This document shows positions 1 to 7,463 of a DNA stretch of 64,000 nt, in pieces. A program made the translations under genes and the position numbers. Position 1 is the first letter of the stretch, and each line of letters begins with the position of its first letter. The stretch is from RGIG9608 sp045612365 (lineage in GTDB: Bacteria > Bacteroidota > Bacteroidia > Bacteroidales > Paludibacteraceae), in assembly GCA_045612365.1 (NCBI GenBank), contig JAZKYY010000017.1:310001-374000 (forward strand). Reading direction: 5' to 3'. The notes below the pieces were generated by a model, which was given only the letters and a program-made list of their open reading frames with translations, did not search any database and was not told the DNA's origin.

Positions 1-599
1 ACAGAACATTCAATTCCAGATAAGTACTCTTCTATTACAACAGTAGAACTTGCATCGCCAAACTTTCCTTGTAACATTTCTCTAAGCTCTTTTTCTGCTT
101 CTTCTCTTTCTGGGATAATCAATACGCCTTTCCCAGCAGCTAAACCATCGGCTTTGAGTACGTAAGGAGCTTTCAGTTCTTTTAAAAAAGCAAATCCTTC
201 TTCCAAATTCGATTGATTGACACTTAAATAACGCGCAGTTGGAATATTGTGCTTTTGCATAAAGTTTTTAGAAAACTGCTTGCTCCCTTCAAGCATAGCT
301 CCTTTTTTGTCGGGACCAATAACTGGAATGTTTTTTAACTCCTCGTCGTTTGCAAAAAAATCTACTACGCCTTCAACCAATGGTTTTTCTGGCCCAACAA
401 CTACCATATCGATTTTTTCATCAAGAACGATTTTTTTTAATCCTTCAAAATCTGTTTCTGAAATTGGGAGGTTGATGCCTACGTTTTCTGTTCCTGCATT
501 TCCTGGCGCAATAAATAGTTTTTCAACTTGTTTGCTTTGTGAAATTTTCCAGGCAAATGCATGTTCGCGTCCACCTGATCCTAATAAAAGTACTTTCAT
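1..599 (-). CDS. purD: Phosphoribosylamine-glycine ligase (GARS), partial at the window edge
   Basis: Catalyses ATP-dependent joining of glycine to phosphoribosylamine in de novo purine synthesis, in the cytosol. The minus strand reads from ATG at 599 into the typical GARS start MKVLLLGSGGREHA, then APGNAGT and a VVGPEKPLVEG segment, and stays open to base 1, so the C-terminal half lies outside the window. An in-frame ATG at 611 would add MNKK. I prefer 599 because a TAnnTTTG box lies at 625-632, leaving almost no leader before 611. The plus-strand open frame across this region is a shadow. The family is certain; the start is fairly sure. Confidence 0.93.
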   Translation of the reverse strand, partial: MKVLLLGSGGREHAFAWKISQSKQVEKLFIAPGNAGTENVGINLPISETDFEGLKKIVLDEKIDMVVVGPEKPLVEGVVDFFANDEELKNIPVIGPDKKGAMLEGSKQFSKNFMQKHNIPTARYLSVNQSNLEEGFAFLKELKAPYVLKADGLAAGKGVLIIPEREEAEKELREMLQGKFGDASSTVVIEEYLSGIECS

Positions 600-624
600 C
601 TTTTTGTTCATTTTTTACCTTTGG

Positions 625-632
625 CAAAGGTA
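625..632 (-). promoter_or_regulatory. Bacteroidota -7 promoter box for purD
   Basis: The minus strand reads TACCTTTG, an exact TAnnTTTG -7 element, 26 bases before the chosen purD start. I see no good TTG -33 partner at the usual spacing, so this is a half-site. Confidence 0.4.
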
Positions 633-744
633 GTAAAAAATGTTAACGGTGGGGAGTAATTAAGGTAAGATAACGAGCAGTTTTTTTAGCAGTTTCACAA
701 CCTTTTTTCTTTTTTGTTGAAAGGTGAGTTTATTAACTAATTAT

Positions 745-752
745 TACCTTTG
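745..752 (+). promoter_or_regulatory. -7 promoter box for the mntP operon
   Basis: TACCTTTG matches TAnnTTTG and lies 25 bases before the mntP ATG. The leader is short and holds no room for a manganese (yybP-ykoY) riboswitch. The nearest TTTG, at 713-716, is farther upstream than the usual 17-21 base spacing. Confidence 0.4.
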
Positions 753-777
753 TGGCCTCGTTTTTAGTTGAGAAATT

Positions 778-1335
778 ATGATGTCTTTGTTTGATGTTGT
801 ATTGTTGTCAATTGGTTTGGCTATGGATTGCTTCTCGGTGTCGTTAGCATGTTCTATGCAGAGCCGAAAAGTGTGTCTTAAAAAAGTTTTTTTTGTGGCA
901 TTTATTTTTGGATTTTTTCAAGGAATGATGCCTGTTATTGGTTGGTCTTTAGGACTGTTTTTCAAAACCTACATAGAACAATTTTCGGGTTGGATAGCTT
1001 TCGCAATACTTGGTTTTTTAGGCGTAAAAATGATTATAGAAGGAGTAAAACAAGAACCTTTAGATGATAAAAAAAATATCTTTCATTCCTATAAAATGCT
1101 TTTCTTGATGGCTGTTGCTACAAGTATAGATGCAATGGCTTCAGGAATTGTTTTTATCCCTTTTGGACAACAAATTTGGTTGGCGGCAGTTATTATTGCT
1201 TTAGGAAGTTTTGTTTTCTCAATGTTGGGAATTTTTCTTGGTCGAATGCTTAAAGGTTTTTTGCCTTTTCGTCCTGAGATTTTAGGTGGTATAGTTCTCG
1301 TTTTAATTGGTCTAAAAATTTTGTTCAGAATTTAG
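778..1335 (+). CDS. mntP: Manganese efflux pump MntP
   Basis: Inner-membrane exporter of Mn2+ that protects against manganese excess. The 185-residue protein has the MntP length and about six hydrophobic segments. It carries the two acidic repeat motifs of the family, GLAMDCFSVSLA near residue 13 and ATSIDAMASGI near residue 114; their Asp residues lie within membrane helices and are needed for transport in characterised members. Two ATG codons are adjacent (778 and 781). prmA follows after 7 bases and aroK 3 bases after that, so the three genes look like one transcription unit. No manganese riboswitch is visible upstream. Confidence 0.9.
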   Translation: MMSLFDVVLLSIGLAMDCFSVSLACSMQSRKVCLKKVFFVAFIFGFFQGMMPVIGWSLGLFFKTYIEQFSGWIAFAILGFLGVKMIIEGVKQEPLDDKKNIFHSYKMLFLMAVATSIDAMASGIVFIPFGQQIWLAAVIIALGSFVFSMLGIFLGRMLKGFLPFRPEILGGIVLVLIGLKILFRI

Positions 1336-1342
1336 TTTTTCT

Positions 1343-2176
1343 ATGAACTATAAAGAAGTTGAATTCATAATAGAAGAAAACCAAGAACTTGTTTCGGATA
1401 TTTTGGCAAATTTGTTGGGAGAAATAGGTTTTGAGAGTTTTTTGTCAACAGATACAAGCTTTCATGCATATTGTCAAACGGATTTTTTTGATAATCGTGC
1501 GCTTTGCCAAGTGATTGAAGATTTCCCATTTGAGGCGAAAATCTCATTTTCTGTGCGCGATGCGGAACAAAAAAATTGGAATGAAACTTGGGAAAAGGAT
1601 TTTACTTTTTTTGAGGTAAATGAGAATTGCGTGGTTAGACATCCACAAGCGAATTTGCCCAAAAAATACGATTATGAGATTGTGGTGGAACCTAAAATGG
1701 CTTTCGGTTCGGGTTATCATGAAACTACTCGATTGGTGATGAACCAAATGTTCCAGATGGATTTTCGTGACAAAAACGTGCTAGATATGGGTTGTGGAAC
1801 GGCAGTTTTAGCTATTTTGGCGTCGAAACTTGGTGCAAAAAACATTACAGCTATTGATATTGACGAGTTCTCTTTCCAAAATGCTATTCACAATTGCAAA
1901 TTGAATGATTTGAAAAACATAGAAGTGTTGCTTGGAGATTCAAAGTTGCTCTGTCAGCAGCAATTTGATGTTATTTTGGCAAATATAAATAGAAATATTT
2001 TGCTCAACGATATGGAACGTTATGTAGCAGTTTTATCCCGAAATGGGAAATTATTATTGAGTGGATTTTATAGCGAAGATGTTGAAATTATTTGTGCAAA
2101 GGCACAAGGTTATGGCCTAAAAAAACTGGCTTTAGAATGCGATAATAATTGGGCTTTGGTTTGTTTTGAGAAATAA
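1343..2176 (+). CDS. prmA: Ribosomal protein L11 methyltransferase PrmA
   Basis: SAM-dependent methyltransferase that modifies ribosomal protein L11. Of the 277 residues, the first ~100 form the substrate-recognition part. The catalytic part begins at VEPKMAFGSGYHETT, the PrmA signature, followed by the SAM-binding loop DMGCGTAVLAI and the ANINRNIL motif (N-rich motif IV). The length is slightly shorter than proteobacterial PrmA (about 290), usual for Bacteroidota. It lies between mntP and aroK on the same strand with gaps of 7 and 3 bases, so cotranscription is likely. No anomaly is seen. Confidence 0.93.
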   Translation: MNYKEVEFIIEENQELVSDILANLLGEIGFESFLSTDTSFHAYCQTDFFDNRALCQVIEDFPFEAKISFSVRDAEQKNWNETWEKDFTFFEVNENCVVRHPQANLPKKYDYEIVVEPKMAFGSGYHETTRLVMNQMFQMDFRDKNVLDMGCGTAVLAILASKLGAKNITAIDIDEFSFQNAIHNCKLNDLKNIEVLLGDSKLLCQQQFDVILANINRNILLNDMERYVAVLSRNGKLLLSGFYSEDVEIICAKAQGYGLKKLALECDNNWALVCFEK

Positions 2177-2179
2177 GAG

Positions 2180-2695
2180 ATGAAGAGTGTTTTTTTAGTT
2201 GGATTTATGGGCTCGGGCAAAACTACTATCGGAAAGGAAGTTGCTCAAAAAATAGGTTATCAGCATCTCGATTTAGATGTTTTTATTGAAAATAAATATC
2301 ATAAAACTGTTTCTCAGATTTTTGCGGAAGTTGGAGAAAGTGAGTTTCGCAATTTAGAAAGGAAAGCTTTGCAAGAAGTTATTGAATTTGAGCAATGTGT
2401 GATTTCTACTGGAGGGGGAACCCCATGTTTTTTTGATAACATGCAGCAAATCACCTCTCGCGGAATTTGTTTTTATCTTGAAGCGGATAGTAAGGTTCTT
2501 GCTGATAGACTGTTCTATAAAGGGTGTAAGCGTCCACTTTTAGCAGGTAAGAACAAGGAAGAGTTGTTGGATTATATTGAAAAAACAATTGCTCAAAGGG
2601 AGTGTTTTTATCGCCAAGCACAAACCATAATCGATGCCAATGATACCCAAGTAGCCATTGACCAGATTTGTGAGTTTTTAGAAAAAGAGAAATAA
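2180..2695 (+). CDS. aroK: Shikimate kinase
   Basis: Phosphorylates shikimate with ATP, the fifth step towards chorismate. The 171-residue protein has the P-loop GFMGSGKTTIGK at the N-terminus, the LDLDVFIE acidic motif that binds Mg2+ and shikimate, the GESEFRNLE segment with the shikimate-binding Arg, the STGGGTP glycine-rich Walker B-like motif, and a KGCKRPLL lid region with its Arg. All expected catalytic residues appear present. It ends 2 bases before the converging amidase gene, and no terminator fits between them, so the two transcripts probably overlap. Confidence 0.95.
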   Translation: MKSVFLVGFMGSGKTTIGKEVAQKIGYQHLDLDVFIENKYHKTVSQIFAEVGESEFRNLERKALQEVIEFEQCVISTGGGTPCFFDNMQQITSRGICFYLEADSKVLADRLFYKGCKRPLLAGKNKEELLDYIEKTIAQRECFYRQAQTIIDANDTQVAIDQICEFLEKEK

Positions 2696-2697
2696 AT

Positions 2698-3756
2698 CTA
2701 TTTTTTTATTGATAATGCTTTTTTGACAGAGATTTTTTCTCCTTTGTAAAAAGCAATGATGAAGCAGTCCGAAAATTTTTCTTTCAGAGCTGCATGGAGT
2801 TTTTTTGCTTCTTCGTAGTTGCCAACTGGTTGAGATGTGTATTTGAAGTACCCATTCTCTTTGAAAAATGTTAGATTTTTTTCTCCTTTCATCGAAGGAT
2901 GATTGCAAGGGAGTTCCTCTTTTGCAGCAAAGAGTTGAACTCTATACGTAGGACTTTCATTGTCGGAAATTTCAGTTTTTAATGACTGGTATTTTCCGTT
3001 ATTTTTTTTGTCGTATTCGTATTTGTACTGTTTAATTGCTTCCAAAATGGCTGAGGCAATTTCATTTTGACCTTTTTTTGAAATCAAATAATTTTCGTCG
3101 CTCGAATTACTAATAAAGCCTATCTCAACCAATACACTTGGCATTTTAGTTTGGTGTAGCACCCAAAAGAGGTCTTGTCTGACGCTACGATTTTCTCTGT
3201 CTGTCTTTTTTGCAAATTGTTGCTGAATAAGGTCTGCCATCAGCAAACTCTGCTCGTTGTATTGATCTAGCAAAAATTCAAACATAATGTATGATTCGGG
3301 TTTGTTTGGGTCAAACCCTTGGTAACTTTCTTTGTCGTCTTCGAGCAAAATAACAGAGTTTTCGCGCTTCGCTACCTCAAGGTTGGCGCCTTCTTTTGCC
3401 ATTCCAAGAATGAATGTTTCTGTTCCACAAGGTTTGGAAGATTGAGCGGAATTTGTGTGGATGCTGATGAAAAAGTCACCGTTGTTTTTGTTTGCGATGT
3501 GAGGGCGATCTTTAAGAGCTAATGTTTGATCGCTTTTACGAGTGTAAATAACAGAAATGTCTGGACATTCTGCCTCAATTTTTTCTCCCAACAAGAGTGC
3601 TACTTTTAGGTTCAAATCCTTTTCTTTTGATTTGCATCCAATTGCTCCAGGATCGCTTCCTCCGTGTCCGGGATCGATTATCACAGTAAAAGCATTTGCA
3701 AAAGCTGAAAAGCAAAGCAAAGATAAAGTAGTGAAAACGAATTTCTTCAAACGCAT
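2698..3756 (-). CDS. N-acetylmuramoyl-L-alanine amidase (Amidase_3) with C-terminal SPOR-like region
   Basis: Zinc hydrolase that cleaves the bond between MurNAc and the peptide stem of peptidoglycan, acting in the periplasm. From the start at MRLKKF there is a signal peptide ending SAFANA. The Amidase_3 domain then follows with IDPGHGG (zinc His), a later ISIHTN zinc motif and VLVEIGFISN carrying the catalytic Glu. The last ~80 residues (YRVQLFAAKEE to the end) resemble a SPOR peptidoglycan-binding domain. The open frame extends 9 codons upstream to 3783, but a good promoter occupies 3781-3810, so that start is unlikely. Role in division or daughter-cell separation is inferred from the family. 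Confidence 0.88.
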   Translation of the reverse strand: MRLKKFVFTTLSLLCFSAFANAFTVIIDPGHGGSDPGAIGCKSKEKDLNLKVALLLGEKIEAECPDISVIYTRKSDQTLALKDRPHIANKNNGDFFISIHTNSAQSSKPCGTETFILGMAKEGANLEVAKRENSVILLEDDKESYQGFDPNKPESYIMFEFLLDQYNEQSLLMADLIQQQFAKKTDRENRSVRQDLFWVLHQTKMPSVLVEIGFISNSSDENYLISKKGQNEIASAILEAIKQYKYEYDKKNNGKYQSLKTEISDNESPTYRVQLFAAKEELPCNHPSMKGEKNLTFFKENGYFKYTSQPVGNYEEAKKLHAALKEKFSDCFIIAFYKGEKISVKKALSIKK

Positions 3757-3780
3757 AACAAATCGCCACAAAAAGGTACG

Positions 3781-3810
3781 CAAAGATAGAAAAAAAAGTT
3801 ATTTTTGCAA
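3781..3810 (-). promoter_or_regulatory. Promoter of the amidase gene (TTG-N19-TATCTTTG)
   Basis: Minus strand: TTG at 3808-3810, 19 bases, then TATCTTTG at 3781-3788. This matches the Bacteroidota housekeeping consensus in both boxes and spacing. It fixes the amidase start downstream of 3781. Confidence 0.6.
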
Positions 3811-3857
3811 TCCTTTTTCCTCTCCTTGTCGGCGTAGGAGCAGGTGAAAATAAGATT

Positions 3858-3930
<73 letters not shown>

Positions 3931-3957
3931 CATAGTCTAATTTTTTAAAACGTTATA

Positions 3958-5580
3958 ATGATGGCAAAAAGTGCATTACAAGTTGCTCGTGCAGCTTATC
4001 AACCAAAGCTACCTAAAGCATTGCAAGGTGCAGTAGCTGTGAAAGAAGGTGAACCTACTCAATCTGTAGCAAACCAAGAAGAAATCAAACAATTGTTCCC
4101 TAACACTTACGGAATGCCTATCGTTACTTTCGAAGCAAGCAACGAAAAGGTTGAACTTCCTGCAATGAACGTGGGTGTTATCCTTTCAGGTGGACAGGCT
4201 CCTGGTGGACACAACGTTATTTCTGGTCTTTTCGACGGATTGAAATCGTTCAACAAAGATTGTAAATTGTACGGATTTTTGGGAGGACCTAGCGGTTTGA
4301 CTGACCACAAATACATCGACCTGACTGCAGACATTATCGACGAGTACCGCAATACTGGTGGTTTCGATATTATCGGTTCGGGACGTACAAAATTGGAGGA
4401 AACAGAACAATTTGACAAAGGAATTGAAATTTGCAACAAACTTGGCATCAAGGCCTTGGTAATTATTGGTGGCGACGACTCTAACACAAATGCTTGCGTT
4501 TTGGCAGAATACTATTTGCAAAAAAACACTGGCATTCAAGTTATTGGTTGCCCAAAAACTATCGATGGCGACTTGAAAAACAACATGATTGAAACTTCAT
4601 TTGGTTTCGACACTGCTTGTAAAGTTTACTCGGAAGTTATCGGTAACATCATGCGTGATGCTAATTCGGCTAAAAAATATTGGCACTTCATCAAATTGAT
4701 GGGACGCTCGGCTTCTCACATTGCTCTTGAATGTGCTCTACAAACTCAACCAAACATCTGTATCGTTTCCGAAGAGGTTGAAGCTAAAAAAATGACGCTT
4801 GGACAAATCGTTGACGACATTGCTAATGCAGTGGCTGCTCGTGCTGCTGAAGGCAAAAACTTTGGTGTGATTCTTATTCCTGAAGGTTTGATTGAGTTCA
4901 TCCCTGAAATGAAAGTGCTTATTGCAGAACTTAACGACTTGCTTGCTCACGAGTCAAACGTAGCTAAAGCACTTGAAGGTTTGACTGCAACTTCTGCTGC
5001 TGTTTATGCATCGCTTCCTGAAGCTATTGCTAAGCAATTAACTCTTGACCGCGACCCTCACGGCAACGTACAAGTTTCACTTATTGAAACTGAAAAATTG
5101 CTTATCGAAATGGTAAAAACTCGCTTGGCTGCAATGAAAGCTGAAGGAAAATTCGTAGGCAAGTTCTCTGGTCTTGGTCACTTCTTTGGTTACGAAGGTC
5201 GTTGTGCAGCTCCATCGAACTTCGATGCTGACTATTGCTACTCACTTGGTTTCAATGCGGCTCAACTTATTGCTGCTGGCAAAACTGGTTATATGTCGCT
5301 TGTGCGTAACACTACTGCTCCTGCTGCAGAATGGATTGCTGGTGGTGTGCCTGTTACAATGATGATGAACATGGAACGTCGCCATGGCGAAATGAAACCT
5401 GTTATCCGCAAAGCGTTGGTAGAGTTGGACGGAGCTCCTTTCAAAGCATTGGTAGAAAACCGTGCTGTGTGGGCTAAAGAAACTGCATACGTTTACCCAG
5501 GTCCTATCCAATACTTTGGACCATCGGAAGTATGCGACCAACCAACTAAAACTCTTGCTTTGGAACAACAAGCAAAATAA
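3958..5580 (+). CDS. pfp: Pyrophosphate-fructose 6-phosphate 1-phosphotransferase
   Basis: Reversible PPi-dependent phosphorylation of fructose 6-phosphate in glycolysis and gluconeogenesis. At 540 residues it belongs to the long PPi-PFK type. Motifs in order: GVILSGGQAPGGHN (phosphate loop), IIGGDDSNTNA (the GGDDS form typical of PPi-users rather than the GGDGS/T of ATP-users), PKTIDGDL with the catalytic Asp, and MGRSASHIALECA for the sugar phosphate. Codon use is relatively GC-rich and biased compared with its neighbours, as expected for a highly expressed gene. ATG codons at 3958 and 3961 are adjacent. A strong terminator follows at 5609. Confidence 0.95.
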   Translation: MMAKSALQVARAAYQPKLPKALQGAVAVKEGEPTQSVANQEEIKQLFPNTYGMPIVTFEASNEKVELPAMNVGVILSGGQAPGGHNVISGLFDGLKSFNKDCKLYGFLGGPSGLTDHKYIDLTADIIDEYRNTGGFDIIGSGRTKLEETEQFDKGIEICNKLGIKALVIIGGDDSNTNACVLAEYYLQKNTGIQVIGCPKTIDGDLKNNMIETSFGFDTACKVYSEVIGNIMRDANSAKKYWHFIKLMGRSASHIALECALQTQPNICIVSEEVEAKKMTLGQIVDDIANAVAARAAEGKNFGVILIPEGLIEFIPEMKVLIAELNDLLAHESNVAKALEGLTATSAAVYASLPEAIAKQLTLDRDPHGNVQVSLIETEKLLIEMVKTRLAAMKAEGKFVGKFSGLGHFFGYEGRCAAPSNFDADYCYSLGFNAAQLIAAGKTGYMSLVRNTTAPAAEWIAGGVPVTMMMNMERRHGEMKPVIRKALVELDGAPFKALVENRAVWAKETAYVYPGPIQYFGPSEVCDQPTKTLALEQQAK

Positions 5581-5608
5581 TATAGGTCGGGTATAAAGAC
5601 CAAAGTGA

Positions 5609-5641
5609 AGAGCGAGGAAATATGTTTTTCTCGCTCTTTTT
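5609..5641 (+). terminator. Rho-independent terminator after pfp
   Basis: AGAGCGAG (5609-5616) pairs perfectly with CTCGCTCT (5630-5637) around a 13-base loop and is followed by a T-rich tract. Confidence 0.85.
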
Positions 5642-5642
5642 G

Positions 5643-5674
5643 TTTGGTAGCAAACGAATAAGTTTTTACTTTTG
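5643..5674 (+). promoter_or_regulatory. Promoter of the predicted structured RNA (TTTG-N20-TACTTTTG)
   Basis: TTTG at 5643-5646 and TACTTTTG at 5667-5674 match the Bacteroidota -33 and -7 elements with 20 bases between. Transcription should start near 5680. The final 19 bases (5656-5674) recur with one mismatch at 6728-6746. Confidence 0.6.
5656..5674 (+). repeat. Direct repeat copy 1 (promoter module)
   Basis: GAATAAGTTTTTACTTTTG, 18 of 19 bases identical to 6728-6746. Both copies contain a -7 box and follow a terminator; together they flank the RNA plus FISUMP unit. Confidence 0.7.
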
Positions 5675-5679
5675 CTCTT

Positions 5680-5887
5680 GTTCTTCCGTAATAAGAAGAG
5701 CAAGACATATTAAAAAAGCATTTTGCTTTATTTTCTTTCTAACTCAAAGTTTGGCGACTTAAAAGTGTCCGAAAGAAATAAGTTAAGATGCTCACGTTTT
5801 GGCGTGAGCTTGACTTTATTTCGTGGATACAGGTTACGCCAAACACCAGAGTTAGCGGGAAACAGTTAAGTTTCACGCTTTTTTTGT
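5680..5887 (+). ncRNA. Predicted structured RNA, copy 1
   Basis: No coding frame of note lies here. By hand the plus strand folds as follows. Stem P1 is CTAACTC (5739-5745) with GAGTTAG (5849-5855). An internal loop AAAG/CACCA follows. P2 is TTTGGCG (5750-5756) with CGCCAAA (5837-5843). P3 is GTGTCC (5765-5770) with GGATAC (5825-5830). A long AU-rich arm pairs 5775-5787 with about 5809-5822. The apical hairpin is GCTCACG (5790-5796) with CGTGAGC (5803-5809). The 5' segment before P1 can form a weaker hairpin. It has its own promoter and an intrinsic terminator, giving a transcript of about 205 bases. A second locus at 39478-39671 has the same layout with different stem sequences. It could be a 6S-like RNA, another sRNA, or a leader of the downstream lipoprotein gene. 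Confidence 0.6.
5855..5885 (+). terminator. Intrinsic terminator of the predicted RNA
   Basis: 5855-5863 pairs with 5870-5878 (nine positions, one G/A mismatch) around loop AGTTAA, followed by seven T (5879-5885). It shares base 5855 with stem P1, so P1 and the terminator can coexist almost fully and do not look like mutually exclusive switch states. Confidence 0.65.
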
Positions 5888-5946
5888 GTCCGTAGGCAAG
5901 TGAGATTTTTATTATTTTATATTGTTTAATTTTAAATTTTAATTTT

Positions 5947-6660
5947 ATGAGAAAAAAATTATTTCAAAAAAATCTAATGTTACTTTGTTTAGTAAGTATG
6001 ACAGCATTTATTTCTTGTAACAAGAACGAAAAAAACGACCCAAATGGATCTAAAAATGGATACGAATGGGTTGATTTAGGTTTAAGTGTTAAATGGGCAA
6101 CTTGTAACGTAGGTGCTTCTTCTCCAGAAGAATTTGGTTTATTATATGCATGGGGAGAAACAGAACCAAAAACCGAATATACTTGGGCTAATTACAAATG
6201 GTGGGATTGTTCCTTGGATAGAATGACAAAATATTGTTTTGGAAACGGTGACCAAGACAATAAGTTTACTCTTGATGCAAAAGATGATGCAGCTTATGTG
6301 AATATGGGGAAAAAATGGAGAACACCAACTTCTTCAGAATGGGCCGAATTAGGAAAATGCAATTGGTACAATACAACTAAAAACGGAGTTGAGGGTTATT
6401 TAATTATCGGTCCAAATCGTAATCATATCTTTTTACCCACAACATGTTATTCAGATTATTTTACTCCAAATGTTAGTTCTTTTGGATACATGACTTCTAG
6501 TATACATACTGAAAAGGATCCAGATGAGAGATTTATAGGAAACGAAGATTTTGTATATATAGGTTCCGATTCCAAGCATTATATTGAAGGTTTCGGGAGG
6601 CTTAGGTTAGAAAAGTCACCACGTTATAGAGGGTATTCAGTTCGTGCTGTCTGCAAATAA
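5947..6660 (+). CDS. Lipoprotein with FISUMP-like domain
   Basis: A 237-residue predicted lipoprotein. The N-terminal signal ends in lipobox FISC with Cys24, followed by an Asn/Lys-rich spacer. The rest matches the Bacteroidota surface-protein module related to the Fibrobacter succinogenes major paralogous (FISUMP) domain: YEWVDLGLSVKWATCNVGA, then FGLLYAWGETEPK, WRTPTSSEWAEL and a C-terminal RGYSVRAVCK. The biochemical role of such domains is unknown; they are usually cell-surface proteins in many variable copies. The gene starts 60 bases after the terminator of the predicted RNA, and I see no strong promoter of its own, so readthrough may drive it. A related domain is encoded at 40551-41375. 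Confidence 0.75.
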   Translation: MRKKLFQKNLMLLCLVSMTAFISCNKNEKNDPNGSKNGYEWVDLGLSVKWATCNVGASSPEEFGLLYAWGETEPKTEYTWANYKWWDCSLDRMTKYCFGNGDQDNKFTLDAKDDAAYVNMGKKWRTPTSSEWAELGKCNWYNTTKNGVEGYLIIGPNRNHIFLPTTCYSDYFTPNVSSFGYMTSSIHTEKDPDERFIGNEDFVYIGSDSKHYIEGFGRLRLEKSPRYRGYSVRAVCK

Positions 6661-6679
6661 AAGTGAGTAAAGAAAACAA

Positions 6680-6709
6680 AAAAAGGAATCTCGTTTGAGG
6701 TTCCTTTTT
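6680..6709 (+). terminator. Rho-independent terminator after the FISUMP lipoprotein gene
   Basis: An AAAAAGGAA arm pairs with TTCCTTTTT, extended by CTC/GAG around a short GTTT loop. The right arm supplies the T-run. Confidence 0.75.
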
Positions 6710-6714
6710 ATGTG

Positions 6715-6746
6715 TTTGTTTGAAAATGAATAAGTATTTACTTTTG
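6715..6746 (+). promoter_or_regulatory. Promoter upstream of the outer-membrane protein gene (TTTG-N20-TACTTTTG)
   Basis: TTTG at 6715-6718, 20 bases, TACTTTTG at 6739-6746. The expected transcription start near 6752 lies inside the longest possible reading frame, which shows that the true start of the next gene is further downstream. Confidence 0.6.
6728..6746 (+). repeat. Direct repeat copy 2 (promoter module)
   Basis: GAATAAGTATTTACTTTTG, one mismatch from 5656-5674. The two copies lie 1072 bases apart and bracket the predicted RNA and the FISUMP gene. Confidence 0.7.
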
Positions 6747-6799
6747 TGTTATTCAAATTATTCTTCTATAAAAAACTAAAGGAAATTTGTCGGCAAATA

Positions 6800-7459
6800 G
6801 TGAAAAACAAATTATTCATATTCCTAATGTATGGAGCTTTACTGTGTTACTGTAGCAAAGTTTATGCTCAAGAAGATAATGCACCATTTGTTGAAAGTTC
6901 AATCTTCACATCCTACTCCACCGACAATGAATTAAAACTAATATCGGAAACAACGGGAATTGGGAAAAATTACGTTGGCTACGTTTACATAGAACTCGGA
7001 GCAACTCCTGTTGCCGACTCAAATAACAATTGGGCATATACCCAAATATTTTGGGAGCAGAAATTTTGGCAGCAACCTATATATATTCATGTTGAATATA
7101 GGGCACTTTTGACAAATAGTTATGAGAACGATTTTTATTTAGGACTTGCTTATACCTTTACATCAAGTAAAGGTTTTTTGGCTTTGGAGCCTCTATACAG
7201 GTACGGTCCCAACGCCGGACACGGAGCTCAACTATCAGTTGTTGGAGGTTGGGAATGGAAATATGTCAGTTTAGCACATTTTACGGATTTATATTGGACC
7301 AGTAAAATGACTACACCACTCACCATGTACAATGAATGTAGGTGTTTCTTTAAGATATGCCCGAAATTTTATGTAGGAGCCATAGGAATAATGGCTTACT
7401 CTTTTCAAAAGAAAATGGATGCATTATCAGCATCGGTAGCTCTTAGGTTGAACCTATAA
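6800..7459 (+). CDS. Predicted outer-membrane beta-barrel protein
   Basis: I chose GTG at 6800 because it gives VKNKLFIFLMYGALLCY leading to VYAQ, a clean signal peptide, and because a promoter overlaps the longer GTG start at 6746. The mature ~195 residues have many aromatic, alternating beta-strand-like stretches (for example YVYIELGA, IYIHVEYRALL, FYLGLAYTF) and end in a strand SASVALRLNL, typical of an outer-membrane barrel. It loosely resembles the DUF5020/nucleoside-channel type of Bacteroidota barrel, but I am not sure of the family. Substrate unknown. It ends 4 bases from the converging flippase gene. Confidence 0.55.
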   Translation: MKNKLFIFLMYGALLCYCSKVYAQEDNAPFVESSIFTSYSTDNELKLISETTGIGKNYVGYVYIELGATPVADSNNNWAYTQIFWEQKFWQQPIYIHVEYRALLTNSYENDFYLGLAYTFTSSKGFLALEPLYRYGPNAGHGAQLSVVGGWEWKYVSLAHFTDLYWTSKMTTPLTMYNECRCFFKICPKFYVGAIGIMAYSFQKKMDALSASVALRLNL

Positions 7460-7463
7460 ACTT

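Noticed and set aside
247..633. Plus-strand open frame over purD
   Set aside because: It is antisense to a clear purD coding sequence and shows no domain.
653..777. Manganese riboswitch (yybP-ykoY) before mntP
   Set aside because: The gap contains a promoter box and only about 25 bases of leader; no riboswitch core is visible.
4107..4539. Minus-strand frames inside pfp
   Set aside because: These are antisense shadows of a well-supported gene with biased codons.
5855..5946. Riboswitch-type control of the FISUMP lipoprotein by alternative P1/terminator pairing
   Set aside because: P1 and the terminator share only one base, so they are not mutually exclusive; a discrete RNA or simple readthrough fits better.
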